Notes under the pieces: generated by a model | Databases searched by the model: none | Told to the model about the DNA's origin: nothing | What the model saw: the letters and a program-made list of their open reading frames with translations, nothing else | Part shown: positions 8,763 through 16,803 of the stretch, piece by piece | Numbering within the stretch: the stretch's first letter is position 1 | Layout of the letters: every line of letters starts with the position of its first letter | Origin: JAWKMZ01 sp041391965 | Lineage (GTDB): Bacteria > Bacteroidota > Bacteroidia > Flavobacteriales > Flavobacteriaceae | Length of the DNA: 64,000 bases | Direction of reading: 5' to 3' | Assembly: GCA_041391965.1 (NCBI GenBank) | Contig: JAWKMZ010000004.1 | Span: 124,001 to 188,000, forward strand | Position numbers and translations under genes: made by a program

Positions 8763-9725
8763 ATGTTATATCCACTAAAATTTCAACCCATTTTAAAAGA
8801 TAAAATTTGGGGAGGACAAAAACTCAAAACGCTTTTGCATAAAGATTCCAATCTTAACAATGTTGGCGAAAGTTGGGAAATAAGCGATGTTGAAGGCGAT
8901 ACATCCATTGTCAGTAATGGAAGTTTAAAAGGACAATCGTTAAAGCAATTGCTAATAACATATAAGCATGACTTAATTGGACTTCAAAATTACCGAATAT
9001 TTGAGGACAAATTTCCGTTGCTTATCAAGTTTATTGATGCCAAAGAGGACTTGTCCATTCAATTGCATCCTAATGATGAATTGGCAAAAGCGCGTCATAA
9101 TTCTTTTGGAAAAACCGAAATGTGGTATGTAATGCAAGCTGATACGGATTCAAATTTAATAGTTGGTTTTAATCAAAAAGTAACTCCAAAACTCTACTTA
9201 AAACATTTGGAAGATAAAACGCTTCCTAAAATTTTAAATGTTGATAAAGTAAAAGAAGGCGACACATATTTTATTGAAGTGGGTCGTATTCATGCTATTG
9301 GAGCAGGTGTGATGCTTGCCGAAATTCAACAAACAAGTGATGTTACCTATAGAGTTTATGATTGGGATAGAGTAGATGCTGATGGCAATGAACGTGAATT
9401 GCATAACGATTTGGCTATTGATGCCATTGATTTTGATATGAAAGACAATTTTAGAGTTCAGTATTCTAAATCTGAAAATCAATCAAACAAGATGGTAAGC
9501 TGCCCATATTTTACAACAAACTATTTAAAAATTAATCAAACCCTTCAAAAGCAAAACCATCACGATTCGTTCATCATTTATATATGTGTTGATGGTGATG
9601 CAAAAATTAGTGTAGAAAACCATTCAGAAACAATTAAAAAAGGAGAAACTATATTACTTCCTGCAGCAATTGATGCTTACCAAATACGTTCTAAAAATGC
9701 AACACTATTAGAAGTTTATGTGTAA
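8763..9725 (+). CDS. manA: Mannose-6-phosphate isomerase, class I
   Basis: A 320-aa zinc-dependent cupin isomerase converting fructose-6-phosphate and mannose-6-phosphate, supplying GDP-mannose precursors. Recognised by KIWGGQKL near the start, the metal site segments IQLHPNDELA and KTEMWYVM, and the active-site segment RIHAIGAGVMLAEIQQTSD followed by TYRVYDWDR. Length is that of the short bacterial class. Third gene of the idi cluster. Confidence 0.93.
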   Translation: MLYPLKFQPILKDKIWGGQKLKTLLHKDSNLNNVGESWEISDVEGDTSIVSNGSLKGQSLKQLLITYKHDLIGLQNYRIFEDKFPLLIKFIDAKEDLSIQLHPNDELAKARHNSFGKTEMWYVMQADTDSNLIVGFNQKVTPKLYLKHLEDKTLPKILNVDKVKEGDTYFIEVGRIHAIGAGVMLAEIQQTSDVTYRVYDWDRVDADGNERELHNDLAIDAIDFDMKDNFRVQYSKSENQSNKMVSCPYFTTNYLKINQTLQKQNHHDSFIIYICVDGDAKISVENHSETIKKGETILLPAAIDAYQIRSKNATLLEVYV

Positions 9726-9778
9726 TTGAAAATTAATTTTCATTCTTACTAAGATGAGCATCTTTTAATTTAATTACC

Positions 9779-9786
9779 TACTTTTG
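9779..9786 (+). promoter_or_regulatory. TAnnTTTG -7 element
   Basis: TACTTTTG lies 22 bp upstream of the ATG at 9809 and fits the flavobacterial consensus. This suggests the small gene has its own promoter. Confidence 0.5.
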
Positions 9787-9808
9787 TAAAAATTTAAAAA
9801 CAGATAAA

Positions 9809-10078
9809 ATGGCAAATGTTAGAGACCTAAAAAAAGACATTAATTATGTTTTAGGTGATATTATTGAAGCAGTTTATGTTTGGGAATACACAAACACAAG
9901 CAAAGACACAAAAAAAAGTGAAGCAATTATTGATGAAGCAATAGACACTTTTGACGCGTTAATTGCAAAAGTAAACGATAAAAAAGTAGAGAATAAAAAA
10001 GCGCATTATAAAGCTATCAATGCTGAATTAGAAGAAAAAGGAAGAGCGTTGATAGAAAAAATAAATAAACTCGGATAA
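9809..10078 (+). CDS. Conserved small helical protein, function unknown
   Basis: An 89-aa, charged, all-helical protein with no signal peptide or membrane segment. It begins MANVRDLKKDINYVLGDII and ends in a Lys/Glu-rich helix (ELEEKGRALIEKINKLG). I recall similar conserved hypothetical proteins in Flavobacteriaceae but no assigned function. It is Lys-rich but lacks the Ala/Lys/Pro tail expected of a histone H1-like protein. It is expressed from its own apparent promoter and sits just upstream of tRNA-Thr. Confidence 0.8.
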   Translation: MANVRDLKKDINYVLGDIIEAVYVWEYTNTSKDTKKSEAIIDEAIDTFDALIAKVNDKKVENKKAHYKAINAELEEKGRALIEKINKLG

Positions 10079-10094
10079 ATTTATTTTAAAAGAT

Positions 10095-10124
10095 TTGCAA
10101 ATATCATTTTCAAGATTATATTTG
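10095..10124 (+). promoter_or_regulatory. Promoter of tRNA-Thr
   Basis: A TTG -33 box (10095-10097), a 19-bp spacer and a perfect TATATTTG -7 box (10117-10124) end 11 bp before the tRNA. This is the textbook flavobacterial housekeeping promoter. Confidence 0.75.
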
Positions 10125-10135
10125 CAATCTCAAAA

Positions 10136-10209
10136 GCCGATGTAGCTCAGCTGGCTAGAGCAGCTGATTTGTAATCAGCAGGTCGTGGGTTCGAGTCCCT
10201 CTATCGGCT
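10136..10209 (+). tRNA. tRNA-Thr (anticodon UGU)
   Basis: A 74-nt cloverleaf. The acceptor is GCCGATG / TATCGGC with discriminator T. The D-arm segment is AGCTCAGCTGGCTAGAGC, and the anticodon stem GCTGA/TCAGC holds loop TTTGTAA, i.e. anticodon TGT for Thr. The T-loop is TTCGAGT. The T-stem (GTGGG / CCCTC) has one T-T mismatch at its second pair. CCA is not encoded. It is followed at once by a terminator, so it is a single-tRNA unit. Confidence 0.95.
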
Positions 10210-10217
10210 CAAAAAAA

Positions 10218-10246
10218 ATCCCAAACTTAAGGTTTGGGATTTTTTA
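10218..10246 (+). terminator. Rho-independent terminator after tRNA-Thr
   Basis: The 9-bp stem ATCCCAAAC / GTTTGGGAT (10218-10226, 10232-10240) is followed by a T-run. Confidence 0.92.
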
Positions 10247-10268
10247 TGCGTATTTTTTTGAGTTCTAC

Positions 10269-10976
10269 TTAATGAAGTGTGTCTGTCAATTTTTTTCTGT
10301 TTTCAAGATACATTTCTAAAGCTTTGCCATATTTGGAGGTTTTTACTTCTGGAGTTAATGAATTATTAATGGTGTCCAAAAACTTAATATTAGCATCATA
10401 AATTTCAGTCAAAGCTAAATAAGGCGCTACATCACTATCTTTATGGTTGATTGCAAAATTAACGGTGTACAAATATTTGCGTTTTAACAAGCTGTTATAT
10501 TCATTTAAATTGGCATTAATTTTTGATGTATCATTTTCTTTTTGAGCTTCTAAATGCGATTTGATAAGATCTAAATTTTTATTGTTGAATTTAGCCATCA
10601 TCAATTGATATTCTTCTAAAACTTCTTGTTGTTTTGAGCCTTTTATTTTGGCATCGGAATAGAAGTTTTTTAATGTCGAATTGATTTCTGTAATGCCTTT
10701 ATCGGCAAAAAAAGAAATCAACCCTTCATCATTATCTTGTTTATTCAATTTTAAATATAACACTTCTGGTGTCTCTAAATTAGTGTGAAATTCAAACTCT
10801 GAATTACCATTGATGTTTAAAGAATCTATAGTAACTAATGCTGAATCTTTTACTCTTTGAAGATAAACCGTTCCTTTTTTTAAATCCTTGATGTGTCCTT
10901 TTAAGGTAAAATTAGAAGCGTCTTTAGCACAAGATGCTAATATAATAAGACTTAAAACGATACGTATTTTTTTCAT
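10269..10976 (-). CDS. DUF4369-type lipoprotein
   Basis: A 235-aa predicted lipoprotein starting at the ATG at 10976 (MKKIRIVLS), with lipobox LASC at the end of a short hydrophobic signal. The following 100 residues (FTLKGHIKDLKKGTVYLQR ... VTIDSLN) match the DUF4369 domain, usually the N-terminal part of surface thioredoxin-like proteins. Here no thioredoxin CxxC domain follows, only a helical C-terminal half. It is presumably tethered in the periplasm or at the outer membrane; its function is unknown. It stands downstream of the DUF819 gene on the same strand, 53 bp away. Confidence 0.75.
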   Translation of the reverse strand: MKKIRIVLSLIILASCAKDASNFTLKGHIKDLKKGTVYLQRVKDSALVTIDSLNINGNSEFEFHTNLETPEVLYLKLNKQDNDEGLISFFADKGITEINSTLKNFYSDAKIKGSKQQEVLEEYQLMMAKFNNKNLDLIKSHLEAQKENDTSKINANLNEYNSLLKRKYLYTVNFAINHKDSDVAPYLALTEIYDANIKFLDTINNSLTPEVKTSKYGKALEMYLENRKKLTDTLH

Positions 10977-11028
10977 ATGATGTATTATAATTTTGGTGCG
11001 CAAATATCTTATAAAAATTAAAATAAAA

Positions 11029-12294
11029 CTAACCTGCAGCAGCTAATCTCATAAGTTCTGCACAAATGATGGCACCATAAGTACCAACCACATATCCAAA
11101 AACGGCTAAAAGTGCTCCTACAGTTGCCAATGAAGGATGAAATGCAGCTGCAACTACAGGAGCAGAAGCAGCTCCACCAACATTTGCTTGACTGCCAACA
11201 GCTAAAAAGAAATATGGTGCTTTGATGATTTTAGCAACAATAATAAGTAATAGCGCATGAATAGCCATCCAAACCAAACCAATTAAAATTAATCCTGGGT
11301 TTTCAAACAATTTGCCTAAATCCATTTTCATCCCGATAGTAGCAACCAAGATGTAAATAAAAACGCTACCAATTTTGCTGGCTCCTGCGCCTTCATAATT
11401 TTTGGCTTTGGTAAATGATAGTAAAATTCCAATAAGTGTTGCGATAGTAATGAGCCAAAAGAAAGAACTGCCAAATGAGGATAAGGCACTTTTTGGGTTA
11501 CTAACTGCTTCAAAGTTAGTTGTTAAATAATTAGAAATAAATTCGGAACCTAAATGAGCAATACCAACCGCTACAAAAGCAAAGGTTAAAATAAGCATTA
11601 AGTCAGTTAGAGTTGGGTTTCTGGCGATCTTTTCGGTAAATGTTTGTACCTTTTGCTGTAATGCGTCAATGGCAGAATTATCGGCCTTTAACCACTTGTC
11701 AATTTTAGCTTTTTTACCAATTCCTAATAATAAAATAGCCATCCAAATATTGGCAACCACAATGTCAACTAATACCATTCCGCCATAAAGCTCTTGATTG
11801 TATTGATAAATTTCTAACATTGCAGCTTGGTTAGCTCCACCGCCAATCCAACTGCCAGCTAAAGTTGATAAACCTCTCCATACCGCATCAAAACCAACAC
11901 CACCAACAGTTTCTGGTGAGAACGTTGAAATTAGCAAAATAGCAATAGGTCCACCAATAATAATGCCTATGGTACCTGTAAAAAACATCGCTAAAGCTTT
12001 CCAACCTAATTTAAAAACGGCTTTTAGGTCAATGCTTATTGTAAGTAAAACCAATGAAGCTGGCAATAAATAACGACTTGCAATAAAATATGTTTTTGAT
12101 GTATCGGCCGAAATGAGTCCAATGGAGTTAAAAATAGCAGGTATTAAATAACACATTAACAGTCCTGGAATGTATTTGTAAAAAATTGGCCAAAAACCAC
12201 TTTTTTTAGATTCGGTATAAAAAACGAAACCTAATGCTAACATTAGGAGACCAAAGACAATTGCGTCATTTGTAATTAAAGGTGTGTTTTCCAT
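11029..12294 (-). CDS. DUF819 family integral membrane protein
   Basis: A 421-aa polytopic membrane protein of the DUF819 (YjcL-like) family, with about ten or more hydrophobic segments and Gly-rich stretches such as AGSWIGGGANQAAML and SQANVGGAASAPVVAAAF. These resemble duplicated transporter repeats. The substrate is unknown. The ATG at 12294 (MENTPLITND) was chosen over an upstream in-frame start because the family N-terminus is hydrophobic from there. It may form a unit with the DUF4369 lipoprotein downstream. Confidence 0.85.
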   Translation of the reverse strand: MENTPLITNDAIVFGLLMLALGFVFYTESKKSGFWPIFYKYIPGLLMCYLIPAIFNSIGLISADTSKTYFIASRYLLPASLVLLTISIDLKAVFKLGWKALAMFFTGTIGIIIGGPIAILLISTFSPETVGGVGFDAVWRGLSTLAGSWIGGGANQAAMLEIYQYNQELYGGMVLVDIVVANIWMAILLLGIGKKAKIDKWLKADNSAIDALQQKVQTFTEKIARNPTLTDLMLILTFAFVAVGIAHLGSEFISNYLTTNFEAVSNPKSALSSFGSSFFWLITIATLIGILLSFTKAKNYEGAGASKIGSVFIYILVATIGMKMDLGKLFENPGLILIGLVWMAIHALLLIIVAKIIKAPYFFLAVGSQANVGGAASAPVVAAAFHPSLATVGALLAVFGYVVGTYGAIICAELMRLAAAG

Positions 12295-12471
12295 TATGTT
12301 GATTTTTATGAAGTGGTAAAATACCAAAATTTTATAGAATAGTAAAGAGAAAATAGTTTTTGGCACAGAATTTGAATTAAACTAATTGTAAATAATTATG
12401 CTCTATAATACAAAAAGGAGTAGTTAACCTTTAGAGAAGTTAATATTACATTTTGGTTGGTTAGTTAGTAA

Positions 12472-12502
12472 AAAAGCACCTTTTAAAGGTGCTTTTTTGA
12501 TT
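12472..12502. terminator. Rho-independent terminator
   Basis: The 12-bp stem AAAAGCACCTTT / AAAGGTGCTTTT (12472-12496) is flanked by A and T runs. It most plausibly ends the minus-strand hydrolase gene at 12522. Confidence 0.88.
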
Positions 12503-12521
12503 ATTTGTTTAATCTGTTTTG

Positions 12522-13451
12522 TTATTTTTTGATAAACTGTACGATGCTATTTATCAATTCTTCTGAAACTTTTCCTGCATGATTATTATAAGATTTTGCG
12601 TTTTCTTGGTCGTCACCTTCAATAATAAAGAGCACATGATTCATCTTGTCAATAATTTTCAATTGTGCATTTTTTGAAGCTTCACTAAGCAGTTTTGCTT
12701 CGTCAACACTTACTTGCAAATCTTTGGTACCATTGATAATAAGAACAGGAATGTTTAGTTTTTTTATTTCATCTTGTGGGTTGTATTGCATCCAATTGGC
12801 AATAAAAGGTTGTACATCTAAATTAAAAACGGATGCTAACGCTGGAGGAAAATCGGTTGTGGTTTGGCCAGTTTTAAGAATTCCAAAGATGCGTTTGGTA
12901 TCTTGTGTAAACATTGGTGCTGTTTTTTCTATCTGATCTGTAATAACATTGTCAATGGTTTGTCCTGCACCAGCTAATGAAATAAATCCATCTGCTTTTC
13001 CTTCTTGAGCAGCAATCATACCTATTAAGCTACCTTGACTGTGTCCAATAACATATATGCTTTTATATGTATTTTGCTTTTTAAAATAGTTAACCACGCT
13101 AATGGCATCAGCAATAAAGTCATCAAACTTTATGTTTTTGTCCATAGTCCCATTTCGTATTTGCTTTACAATACGTTTGTCGTATCTAAAGGTAGCAATA
13201 CCATTATTAGTGAGTGCTACAGCCAATTTTTTTAAATTGTTGGTCACTAAAAAATTTTGATTTCCATCTCTGTCAGTTGGTCCAGAGCCAGCAATAATGA
13301 TGGCTAAAGTTTTTGAACCTGAGTCTGGATTTAACAAGGTGCCATCAATCCATTTGGTGATTGAAAGTTCAGATGCTGTAACTGATGGTTTCTCCTGACT
13401 AAAAGCGAAACTACTGAACATGACGATAAGAAAAGTCAAAATATGTTTCAT
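12522..13451 (-). CDS. Secreted alpha/beta hydrolase (S33-like)
   Basis: A 309-aa alpha/beta-hydrolase with a clear N-terminal signal peptide (MKHILTFLIVMFSSFAFSQ). The nucleophile elbow is GHSQGS (near residue 140), with an oxyanion-like segment IIAGSGPTDRDGN upstream. A C-terminal Asp (NGTKDLQV) and His (MNHVLF) complete the triad. It is probably a periplasmic esterase or peptidase of unknown substrate. Single gene, bounded by the terminator downstream and a 436-bp gap upstream. Confidence 0.85.
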   Translation of the reverse strand: MKHILTFLIVMFSSFAFSQEKPSVTASELSITKWIDGTLLNPDSGSKTLAIIIAGSGPTDRDGNQNFLVTNNLKKLAVALTNNGIATFRYDKRIVKQIRNGTMDKNIKFDDFIADAISVVNYFKKQNTYKSIYVIGHSQGSLIGMIAAQEGKADGFISLAGAGQTIDNVITDQIEKTAPMFTQDTKRIFGILKTGQTTTDFPPALASVFNLDVQPFIANWMQYNPQDEIKKLNIPVLIINGTKDLQVSVDEAKLLSEASKNAQLKIIDKMNHVLFIIEGDDQENAKSYNNHAGKVSEELINSIVQFIKK

Positions 13452-13549
13452 AATGATTTTTAAATAGGATGTTTATTTTTGGTTTAGTAACGTAAAAGTA
13501 ATCTTTTTATGATAATGAATATTTTTCAATTTAAAATAGTTTGAAGTGC

Positions 13550-13608
13550 ATTTCATCGTTAAAATTAAATATTTCATCTACAAATGTTAAAATTTAATGT
13601 ATTTCATC
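13550..13608. repeat. Three direct repeats of ATTTCATC
   Basis: The octamer occurs at 13550, 13571 and 13601 in the gap upstream of the candidate RNA, with starts 21 and 30 bp apart. It could be a regulator binding array, but the AT-rich context makes chance recurrence possible. Confidence 0.3.
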
Positions 13609-13649
13609 GATTTAAAGTGTATTTTAACTGATAAATTAAAATAGAGTTC

Positions 13650-13657
13650 TATATTTG
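13650..13657 (+). promoter_or_regulatory. TAnnTTTG -7 element for candidate RNA
   Basis: TATATTTG is a perfect match, placed about 40 bp before the structured region that ends in a terminator. A -33 TTG is not evident. Confidence 0.4.
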
Positions 13658-13664
13658 AAGTGTA

Positions 13665-13796
13665 CTAAAATTTAGTTTTTAGTTCAATGGATTAATTAAT
13701 TAATATTTGCGTATGTGTTGACTTAGCGACCCTAAATCTACCACATATATAAAAGCAAATTAGAGAAACCGAGGTTGAGGGACCTCGGTTTTTTCG
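13665..13796 (+). ncRNA. Candidate small structured RNA
   Basis: No ORF of note. A long imperfect hairpin pairs TAATATTTGCGTATGTG (13701-13717) with CACATATATAAAAGCAAATTA (13742-13762, one internal bulge). It is capped by a small TTAG/CTAA stem, then followed by a strong terminator at 13766-13796. With a TATATTTG box upstream this looks like an independent transcript of about 130 nt. The 3' end is better supported than the 5' end. The family is not recognised. Confidence 0.45.
13766..13796 (+). terminator. Rho-independent terminator of candidate RNA
   Basis: The 10-bp stem AAACCGAGGT / ACCTCGGTTT (13766-13775, 13782-13791) is followed by T-rich sequence. No protein gene on plus precedes it. 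Confidence 0.85.
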
Positions 13797-13887
13797 TTTT
13801 ATATAATGATTGATTTCAATTTTATTGGCTAACTTTCTTCTCCACATAAAAAAATGCCTTAGTCAATTTTTTCCTAAATTAGCAAGT

Positions 13888-14568
13888 ATGAAAGCTAAAA
13901 TTCTTTTTTTGATATTCATCATTACTGCTTTTGCATTTGTAAAGAACAAAGCAAATGAGTTGCCCGAAGGATTTGTCTATGCAAAATCGATTATTCCTGA
14001 TTTGGATGTAGAATTGCGTTATTATACAAATTATAATTTTGTTGGTGATACCATTATAGGATATAAAGCCAATCATCTCATACTTACTAAAGCAGCAGCA
14101 GACGCTCTAAAATTGGTGCAAGACGATTTAGAAAATCAAAATCTGTGTTTAAGAGTTTATGATGGTTATAGGCCACAACGTGCGGTTAATCATTTTATGG
14201 CTTGGGCAAAAGATTTGAATGATACTATTAATAAATCTATTTTTTATCCTGATGTTGCTAAAAAAGATTTGTTTAAAGAAGAATATATTGCCACGCGTTC
14301 TGGCCACAGTAGAGGTAGCACTTTAGATTTGACCATTATTGATGGAACCACCAACCAACCTTTGGATATGGGAAGTCCGTATGATTTTTTTGGACACCAA
14401 TCTTGGGTAGATTATGATGCTATTTCTGAAACTCAAAAAGCTAACAGGCAATTGTTGCAAACAGTGATGTTAAGACACAATTTTAGAAATTATCCTAAAG
14501 AATGGTGGCATTTTACATTGCGTTGGGAACCTTTTCCTGATACCTATTTTGATTTTGAAATTGAATAG
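13888..14568 (+). CDS. D-alanyl-D-alanine dipeptidase (VanX-like, M15D)
   Basis: A 226-aa zinc dipeptidase that hydrolyses D-Ala-D-Ala. The zinc motif SGHSRGSTLDL (His140, Asp147) and the terminal EWWHF (catalytic Glu, third ligand His) are intact. An N-terminal hydrophobic segment (ILFLIFIITAFAF) suggests export to the periplasm. The ATG at 13888 was chosen; the longer frame starts at a TTG and adds a non-conserved extension. No vanH/vanA ligase neighbours exist, so a role in peptidoglycan dipeptide turnover is more likely than glycopeptide resistance. It converges with the M1 peptidase gene, with 1 bp between stops. Confidence 0.9.
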   Translation: MKAKILFLIFIITAFAFVKNKANELPEGFVYAKSIIPDLDVELRYYTNYNFVGDTIIGYKANHLILTKAAADALKLVQDDLENQNLCLRVYDGYRPQRAVNHFMAWAKDLNDTINKSIFYPDVAKKDLFKEEYIATRSGHSRGSTLDLTIIDGTTNQPLDMGSPYDFFGHQSWVDYDAISETQKANRQLLQTVMLRHNFRNYPKEWWHFTLRWEPFPDTYFDFEIE

Positions 14569-14569
14569 T

Positions 14570-16426
14570 TTATTCTTCTTTATAATCTAAAAGTGCATCA
14601 ATTGTTGCTGCAGTCACTGAATGGTAATTTGGTCGCGCTTTTTTATAAATGGTCAAAGCATCATCCACTCTGTTATTCTTTTTAAAGGCTTTAAATAAGG
14701 TTTCAACATACCATCTACGTCCAACGTGTGTTAGGAAATCTGCAATTTTTGCATCTACATTGTGTGCATGGTAATTGTGATTAATGGCTTGCTCAAACCA
14801 AACCATAGCAATATATGAGTTGGTTGAGTCTGTCAAATCAAAAGCGTTATCAAAAAGTGTCATTTGTTCCGCAGTCATATCAGTAGGGAAATTTCTGATA
14901 AAATGAACCCATTCTTGAGGTGTCCAATTACTTGTTAAAGTAGTATCAACAGTGTTATTTTTTATAAACTGATGAAGGACTTTTTCTACTTTTTTAAATT
15001 TATCTGAAGTGATAATGGCTTGGTTTGCTGGAACTCCAGGTTGATAAATCCATTCATCTACATTAAAAACGATGTTGTTTTTTTCTAATAAATTTTTGTT
15101 TAGATACTCCACAAATTTCTCAGTTGTCATAGTTGAAAACGCATGCGATTTAAAATAGTCTTTTAAAAAGGCATCAAATTTTTCGCGTCCTACGCTTTCT
15201 TCTAAGGTTCTTAAAAACAGATAGCCTTTATCATAAGCAATGTTAGTCATGCCATCATCCGGATTTCTGCCTTTTAAATCGAGTTTTAATTTTGTGTCAT
15301 TTGGCGAGTCTTTAAAGTTTTCTAAATCGTCATCCAAATCTTGTCTGCTAATCAAAGCCAACATATCAGCACGTTCTTTTCCGTAAAGTGCTTCCATAAT
15401 ACGTGTTTCAAAATATACGGTAAACCCTTCATTAAGCCAAAAGTCATTCCATGTAGCATTGGTTACTAAATTTCCTGACCACGAATGTGCCAACTCATGT
15501 GCGACAACTGAGGTCAAACTTTTATCACCAGCAATAAGTGTTGGTGTTGCAAAAGTTAAACGCGGATTTTCCATACCACCAAACGGAAAACTTGGAGGTA
15601 ACACAATCACATCAAACTGTTCCCAACGGTATTTGCCATATAATTTTTCGGCTGTGGTAACCATTTTTTCCATGTCTGAAAACTCAGTATGAACTTTATC
15701 AATCATTGATTTTTCAGCATAAACACCAGTTCTATTACCAACAGGTTGGTACACAATATCGCCAACAGCAAGTGCTATTAAATAAGGAGAAATTGGTTGT
15801 TTCATCTTAAAATGATACACACCATCTGTTGTTTTTTCTTTCGGATTTTCAGCACTCATCACAGCCATTAAGTTTGATGGTACTCTTACAGTAGCATCAT
15901 AGGTAATACGAATTTGTGGACTATCTTGAATAGGAATCCAGGTTCTGGTTAAAATGGCTTGTCCTTGTGTGAACAAAAACGGATTGGTTTTGTCTGCGGT
16001 TTGTTGCGGATTTAACCATTGTAAAGCTTCGGTTTTAGCCGTTGTGTTGTAAGCTACTGTAATTTGTTTTGTGTCTTTTGTAATGGCTATTTTTAAAGGT
16101 TGCCCAAGAATGTCATCAAAAGCGCCTAAACTAAAAGGGGTGCTTTTTCCGTCTGCTAAAACATTGGTGATGTCTAAATATTTTGAGTCTAAAATAATTT
16201 CATCAGAATGGTTAGATGTGATATCATAAGTAGCTTTTCCGCTGATAATTTTTTTGTCAAAGTTGACGTCAATATCTAAATTGAGATGGTTGATGACAGC
16301 CTTATTTGGTTGTGCGTAAGAGTGAGGTTCTTCAACATAATTTTGCATACTTTTTTCTTCTTTAGGAGTTACACAGCTTACAATTAACAATAGAGGAAGG
16401 TAGAAAGAGCGCTTTGAAAGTTTCAT
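14570..16426 (-). CDS. M1 family zinc aminopeptidase, lipoprotein
   Basis: A 618-aa M1 metallopeptidase. GGMENPRLTF (283-292) is the exopeptidase substrate motif, HELAH (310-314) holds the zinc ligands, and Glu333 in WLNEGFT is the third ligand. Length and C-terminal helical domain match the leukotriene-A4-hydrolase-like subgroup. The signal ends at a lipobox before Cys18 (LLIVSC), so the enzyme is likely anchored in the periplasm or at the outer membrane. Last gene of the minus-strand run that starts at the DUF885 gene; 23 bp separate it from the DoxX-like gene. Confidence 0.93.
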   Translation of the reverse strand: MKLSKRSFYLPLLLIVSCVTPKEEKSMQNYVEEPHSYAQPNKAVINHLNLDIDVNFDKKIISGKATYDITSNHSDEIILDSKYLDITNVLADGKSTPFSLGAFDDILGQPLKIAITKDTKQITVAYNTTAKTEALQWLNPQQTADKTNPFLFTQGQAILTRTWIPIQDSPQIRITYDATVRVPSNLMAVMSAENPKEKTTDGVYHFKMKQPISPYLIALAVGDIVYQPVGNRTGVYAEKSMIDKVHTEFSDMEKMVTTAEKLYGKYRWEQFDVIVLPPSFPFGGMENPRLTFATPTLIAGDKSLTSVVAHELAHSWSGNLVTNATWNDFWLNEGFTVYFETRIMEALYGKERADMLALISRQDLDDDLENFKDSPNDTKLKLDLKGRNPDDGMTNIAYDKGYLFLRTLEESVGREKFDAFLKDYFKSHAFSTMTTEKFVEYLNKNLLEKNNIVFNVDEWIYQPGVPANQAIITSDKFKKVEKVLHQFIKNNTVDTTLTSNWTPQEWVHFIRNFPTDMTAEQMTLFDNAFDLTDSTNSYIAMVWFEQAINHNYHAHNVDAKIADFLTHVGRRWYVETLFKAFKKNNRVDDALTIYKKARPNYHSVTAATIDALLDYKEE

Positions 16427-16449
16427 ATAAATTAAGGTTCTTTTTTAAA

Positions 16450-16803
16450 TTATAAATAGTAATAAGCCCAATACATAAGGACAAATTGTAATGGAATGCG
16501 TAAAATTAATACCCATTTTGGAATTCCTGCTGACGCTTTTTTGTCAGAAAGCATATAAAAATGGACTGACAAAAATACGATTAACATAGCAATAATACCA
16601 AAAACAGCGAAGCTTTTGGTTTGTTGAAAACACAAAGCGATACCAAGAATAAGTTCTGCAACACCACTTAGCGCAACTAATAACTTGTGTTTTGGTAAAT
16701 ATCTTGGCATAATACGCAAATAAGCTTTTGGTTTTATAAAGTGCATAATGCCTGCAGTGCAGTACATAGTTGCCATAAGATATAAGTGCCAAGGGTTATT
16801 CAT
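16450..16803 (-). CDS. DoxX-like membrane protein
   Basis: A 117-aa protein with four predicted transmembrane helices and the DoxX-family pattern: TMYCTAGIMHFIKP near the N-terminus, then SGVAELILGIAL. The family is associated with membrane redox functions but no reaction is established. Its start overlaps the stop of the upstream gene by 8 bp, indicating translational coupling inside the minus-strand peptidase operon. Confidence 0.8.
   Translation of the reverse strand: MNNPWHLYLMATMYCTAGIMHFIKPKAYLRIMPRYLPKHKLLVALSGVAELILGIALCFQQTKSFAVFGIIAMLIVFLSVHFYMLSDKKASAGIPKWVLILRIPLQFVLMYWAYYYL

Noticed and set aside
9809..10078. Histone H1-like protein
   Set aside because: Lys-rich, but lacks the repetitive AKKP-type tail and has a mixed-charge helical sequence.
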